From Cryptomeria japonica (taxonomy: Eukaryota; Streptophyta; Pinopsida; Cupressales; Cupressaceae), in NCBI RefSeq assembly GCF_030272615.1, contig NC_081415.1:109204406-109264405 (forward strand): a stretch of DNA of 60,000 nt, in the 5' to 3' direction. The notes under the pieces were generated by a model. It saw nothing but the letters and a program-made list of their open reading frames with translations. It was not told where the DNA came from and made no database searches. Below are positions 55,457-60,000 of this stretch, piece by piece. Positions within the stretch are counted from its first letter, which is position 1. Every line of letters begins with the position of its first letter. The position numbers were made by a program, and so were the translations under genes.

Positions 55457-58069
55457 TTTTGGCATGCCCCGTGGGACATGGATTTTTGTTAGATCTATGT
55501 TTATTTTAGATTTTTCCTAACCCTATATTGTTGTTTTGTAAAACAATTTGGAGAATAACCTTGTGCAGCTAGGGTTTTGGACACAAAATCAAGATCTTGG
55601 AGAGATTTGATCTGATCTCACAAATGGATTGGAATTTTTGCACAAAAGTTTGTTTGCAGGTTGAAGACAGTATCAAGAGCTCTCAATCCAAAATTCAGAA
55701 TTTTTGGAGCACATTTTCATTTTCTATAATTTTTCATAAAAAATTAATTTTGAGAGCAAATGAGAGATTTTTTTGGATTTTCTTACATTTTTTGGAAATC
55801 TCTCATAATTATACACAGGATCTATTCTTTGTGATTTTAATTTTGATGCAAAATATTTCCTTAAAAATTAGGTCTCTAAAAATTAGGGTTTTTCATTATT
55901 TTGATCAGATCTCACAAAATGCTATGAATTGTAGCATAATTTATTTTTTGTAAGTCAAGAACATTATCAGAGGTTCTTAGTAAAAAAAGAGGTTCTCAGT
56001 AAAAATGTCATATTTTTTGGAGTATATTTGAAGTTTCTATGAATTTTTTATGTATTTTCATAAAAAAATAATTTTGAGAGAAAATTAGCGAATTTTTTGG
56101 CTTTTATTACATTTTGGAAATATCTCAGAACTATACACAAGATCTGTTCTTTGTGATTTTAGTTTTTATGCAAAACCATTCCTAAAAAATTGGATCTTTG
56201 AAAATTAGGGATTTGCATTATTTTTCTTATATCTCACAAACTGCTTGGAAATTTTGCAAAAAAATTTCTATGCAGATTTGGAAGACCATCAAGAGTGTCT
56301 AGTAAAAATTTCATATTTTTTGGATGAATTGTGCATTTTATATGAATTTTTTATGATTTTTCATAAAAAAATAATTTTTGGAGCAAATTAGTAAATATTT
56401 TGGATTTTCTTATATTTCTGGAAATTTCTTGAAATTTTATAGGTGTTCTCTTTTTATGATGAATCAAATCTTTGAATTGGTCAAAAAAATCATTTTGTCG
56501 AAGGCCCTTATTTCACAAAGTCTTTTGGATCTAAAATTGACCTAACTTGTGTGCTTGCAGGAAGAGGTGATCATTTGAAACAATCCAAACTACTAACACA
56601 TCTTTGTTGCAGGACCTTGACAAGGATTTTCTTTTTTTATTGTGTGCCTTGCTTTCATAGATTAGCAAACACTTCAATTGGTGCACTAAAATTGAACTAG
56701 TGTCTTTTGTGTTTTGAGCAATAGGCTCTTTTTGTTTAATCTTTAGAGGGCCTGTCTCCTTGTGTGGTTATTAGGAATACTAGTGAGGAGAGAAAGAACC
56801 AAGTGGTAGCAAGGAAAACCCACCTCTTCCGAACCACCATAAAAAAATGTATTCATGGTGAAAACCATGAGTAACTTGTGTTGATTAGTTCATAATGACA
56901 CTATGTCTCCCCATAAACCTGTTTGATCAAATTTATTTGATCAGTTGTAGGGCGTAACCCCTACTGGTTGGGAGCCTTCTATATTTATAGAGCTGAAAGC
57001 ACCACATGTATGGCCACATGAGCAGATGCCCTTACTAGCACCTTTTTTTTTAGAAGCCAAAATCCTTCTAGTTGTTGGGTCAGGAGGTCGGACCTCTGGA
57101 GTGACCCACACACATACGGTTCTTAGTAGAGATACAAAGTTCACCACAGGGAGTTTTCATGGGGACTGATGCTTGGATGCCCTGAGAAGTGAGTGTCGAG
57201 GGTGGAGCCAGTGGGGTCAAGCATCTAAGTATCCGCTCTGAATAGCATAGCCTCATGTGGGATCAACAACTATTGTCCTAGCCAACCATAAGAATTGTGC
57301 TTGTCTTATTTTGAACAATAAAAAATTCAAGACCAAACATCAAAACATTGTGTCTTCAAGTGTATGAAAAACAATTTTACATCAAACAACACACTTTTCT
57401 TTGAGTTATCTTGAGTCTAAACACTTGCAAACATTGAGTCCTCATCAACATTGTGTAATCTTGTCACGAAAAATAGTCAAACAAATTCAGATTTGGTCAC
57501 AACAACAACTTCACAAATTGGAAAAAATGTACTCAGATTTTAGAACCATGTTTGTGAAGTATACAAACACATCTGTGTTGAGTATTGGGAAAAACACACA
57601 ATCCAACAAACAAAAGCAATCAGTTTCAGAATTCTTTAGCTTCCTAAGTTATTTCTCTAGATTTTCATCTAGCATTCAACCTATCTTTGGATCTCACAAA
57701 GTCTATCATTGCTTTACATCTTGCATTACATTCACATTTATCTAAACTTGAGTCAAAAGGTCACTTGCTTGTCCTCATCTTGCTTTGTCAACACACTACA
57801 TACAACAACATTTTGCTAAGTGGTCCCTCATCAAGGTCACTCACCTTTGGGTCTCATTTGGTCTTACTTAGAGTCAAGGTCAACTTACCTCATCAAGAGA
57901 AACTATAATCTCTTTGGAAGTCACACCTACTCTACTACACAAATACTTGGTCTTACACTTTGGACATTGTAAGCACACCTCAGATTCATTTACATTCCAT
58001 CCAACTCTTGGTCTTCCATACTCTTTCCAATTTCATCTAGTCTCCCACATCTTGGTCAATACCTAGTTC
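55457..58069 (+). other. Element B leader with primer site
   Basis: The primer site TGGCATGCCCCGTGGGAC starts at 55460 and differs from A by one base. The stretch from about 55500 to 56495 is unrelated to A and holds a ~300 bp tandem repeat. From 56496 on it matches A. A short frame on the minus strand (56941-57147) is only a by-product of conserved leader sequence. Confidence 0.75.
55614..56450 (+). repeat. ~300 bp tandem repeat in element B leader
   Basis: Three units begin with ATCTCACAAA-type sequence at 55614, 55908 and 56230. All share TTTTTCATAAAAAA, GGATTTTCTTA-like and AAAATTAGGG words. Divergence between units is high. Confidence 0.8.
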
Positions 58070-60000
58070 ATGGTTGAAACCTATTCCCTAAAATCTAGGA
58101 GAGAAGCTAAAGAGGCTCAAGAGTCCACAAACATGAGTGCCTATGAGTATGGCAATGATAACTTTTTCAATTCAAATCATACTACATTACCTGACATAGA
58201 TGCTTATAGAAACATTCCAAATGTTGAGAACATGGATACTATAGACAATAGTGGTACACACAATGACAATATGGACAACATTTCTATACATTCAGTAGAA
58301 GTGGAAGACTCCATTACAGATCCCCATTTCAATCGATTGGTTGAGGAAATAATGGGGAGAGATAGACAATATTTCTTACAAGTGATGGCACAAAGTGGAG
58401 CCAAGATCCCTCATGATTTTGACATGTCTCAAATAATGGAAAATCGACCTTTGCAACAACCTCACCTCAACATGGATCAAAGGGGGCCTAATAGTGGAGG
58501 CAATAGAGGACCACATATGGTGCCTGAATCACCATCATCTTTGTTTCAAAAACCTAAGGTCCCACATACACATGGTCAAGCATATGATACTCACCTTTGT
58601 AGACCATTATAGAAGTCTTATGTAGAAAGATATACTCAATCACATTCCAATGCTAAGGACCAACCACCAAAGCAATTGGATATCCAAAGGCATGCTCAAA
58701 ATTTGGACACAAGGAAACCCTACATCAAATTTGGGGGCAACACACTAGAACAAACTAATGACATGCTTGTAGAGTATGGAATACATGGACAAAATAGATA
58801 TTCCATTCCTCATCATGACTCTATACCAAGTGGTCCTTATACACAACATCACTATAGACCTCCTCCATATGAACATGTGTATGATCAATACCATTTATAT
58901 ATGCAACATGATCCTCCTCCACACAGTGCTTCAGGCATGGGGTATGGTCCAAGAAGTCGGTCTCCACCTAAGAACAATTTGGAATAGAAAATCAAGGACT
59001 TACAAAAGAAAATGGAGGACATAAACACACCGAAGCCAACTTACACAATGAAAGACATATGTCCCTATCCATTTGACAAAATCATTCTAATGCCTCCTTT
59101 TCCTACACACTTTGTGACACCTAAGTTTGATAAGTACAGAGGAAAAGGGGATCCTAAGGCACATATAAGATAGTTTTTCACAGCTTGCATTGAGGTAGCA
59201 GCAGAAGAGACATATTTGATGATATTATTCCCATAGAGCTTAGGTGATCAAGCTATGGAATGGTTCTCCCATCTCCCACTTGGAATTAAGTCATGGGGTG
59301 ACTTAGCAGAGGCATTTATCCAACATTTCTCATACAACATAGAGACAGACATATCAGTCACTACTTTGTGCAACACCAAGAAAAGGGATGGAGAGTCTTT
59401 TTCATCATTTTTACAAAGATGGAGGAATCTAGCCAGTAGATGCTAGTTTGAAATTCCACAGAAACAAATGGTAGAAATGTTCACCCAAAATGTTAACAAA
59501 GACATTGGTTATGACCTAAGAAAAGCTTGTTTGTCCACCTTTAAGGACGTCACTGAAAAAATCTTAGTGAGAGAAAAGGTCCTAATTGAGCAAGGCATCA
59601 AAATATTCAAAGAAAACAAAGAGGACTATAAAGGAAAACACAAGACAAGATTTTAGAATAAAAAAAAGAACACAGTCAATGATGGTGTTGTTGATGCCAA
59701 TACAGTGTGACCTAAAATCATTTTTTCTGGATCAAGCTCTACAAACAATCAGGTGAATACTCAAACAACTTCAAAGTCATGAAGGAAGTACACCCCATTG
59801 GGAGAACCACTAGAATCAGTTTTCAAGAAGCTAGTGGCAAACAAAATAATAACAATCCCAGATATGCCTCCATATGAGCCAAAAGTCAAACCAAATTGGT
59901 GGAATGATGATGAGTATTGTGAATTTCATAAGAGCAAAGGTCATAAGACAGGAAATTGTCATCGACTGAAGAACATCATACAAGATCTCATTGATAGAGG
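58070..60000 (+). pseudogene. gag: Element B gag (decayed, continues past window)
   Basis: The ATG at 58070 opens 180 codons, longer than in A because the 83 bp lost from A are present. All gag parts stay in one frame to the window end. Stops lie at 58610, 58985, 59171, 59234, 59444 and 59654, with more near 59707 and 59780. At several, A has a sense codon: CAA at 58985 and 59234, TGG at 59654, CGA near 59707. The TAG at 59171 is shared with A (4547). The CCHC-like element is near 59917-59960. Confidence 0.88.

Larger units (their letters stand above)
54669..60000 (+). mobile_element. Element B: second copy of the A-family Tat element, 5' part
   Basis: A full 788 bp 5' LTR, primer site, leader and gag, running off the window. 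It was inserted into ORF2 of element F; the expected duplication would be AATAC (54664-54668). From about 56496 it is collinear with element A. Comparison with A supplies direct evidence on which stops are mutations. Confidence 0.94.

Overview
The window is nuclear DNA of a seed plant made almost entirely of nested, decayed LTR retrotransposons. I see no host gene, tRNA, rRNA or CRISPR array. Retroelements this dense, deeply nested and full of internal stops suggest a large plant genome. A gymnosperm is my guess, but nothing here fixes the species.

Left part (1-16572). A probable LTR fragment of an unrelated element (1-790) abuts element A, a Ty3/gypsy element of the Tat type with tandem ribonuclease H domains. 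A has a 5'-truncated LTR, a 2.2 kb leader, and gag, protease, G-patch-like, RT, RNase H, second RNase H and integrase regions in order. Between pol and its 776 bp 3' LTR lie 4.8 kb that hold an antisense plant-mobile-domain reading frame and two repeat arrays. The pol frame runs about 7 kb without a frameshift but carries 15 stop codons, most of which fit C-to-T or G-to-A changes.

Middle part (16573-43023). Element C (19330-41164, target duplication GTATA) was entered three times. Copia element D (20233-26817, minus strand, duplication GTCAC) sits in its 5' LTR. Solo LTR G (31685-39242, minus orientation) sits in its ORF2. Element E (32551-38981, duplication CCATT) sits inside G. C and E lack protease, RT, RNase H and integrase. 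Each encodes instead a coiled-coil/CCHC gag-like protein (ORF1) and a long protein of unknown function (ORF2).

Right part (43024-60000). A rearranged copia relic, whose gag fragment is fused in frame to a Tat ribonuclease H fragment, was entered by element F at 44940. F is a third member of the C/E type. TNT1-like copia element H (45243-50224, duplication TATAT) sits in F's 5' LTR. Element B, a second copy of the A family, enters F's ORF2 at 54669 and runs off the window end.

How the parts may work together: C, E, F, G and autonomous D share LTR termini, a C-rich block near the LTR 3' end and (where visible) a polypurine tract; C and F keep a recognisable initiator-Met-tRNA-type primer site, while those of D and E are decayed. 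D-type copia elements are therefore plausible suppliers of enzymes to the ORF1/ORF2 elements. That family, and the antisense gene of A with its oriented motif arrays, are the most notable contents. Identity figures below are by-eye estimates.
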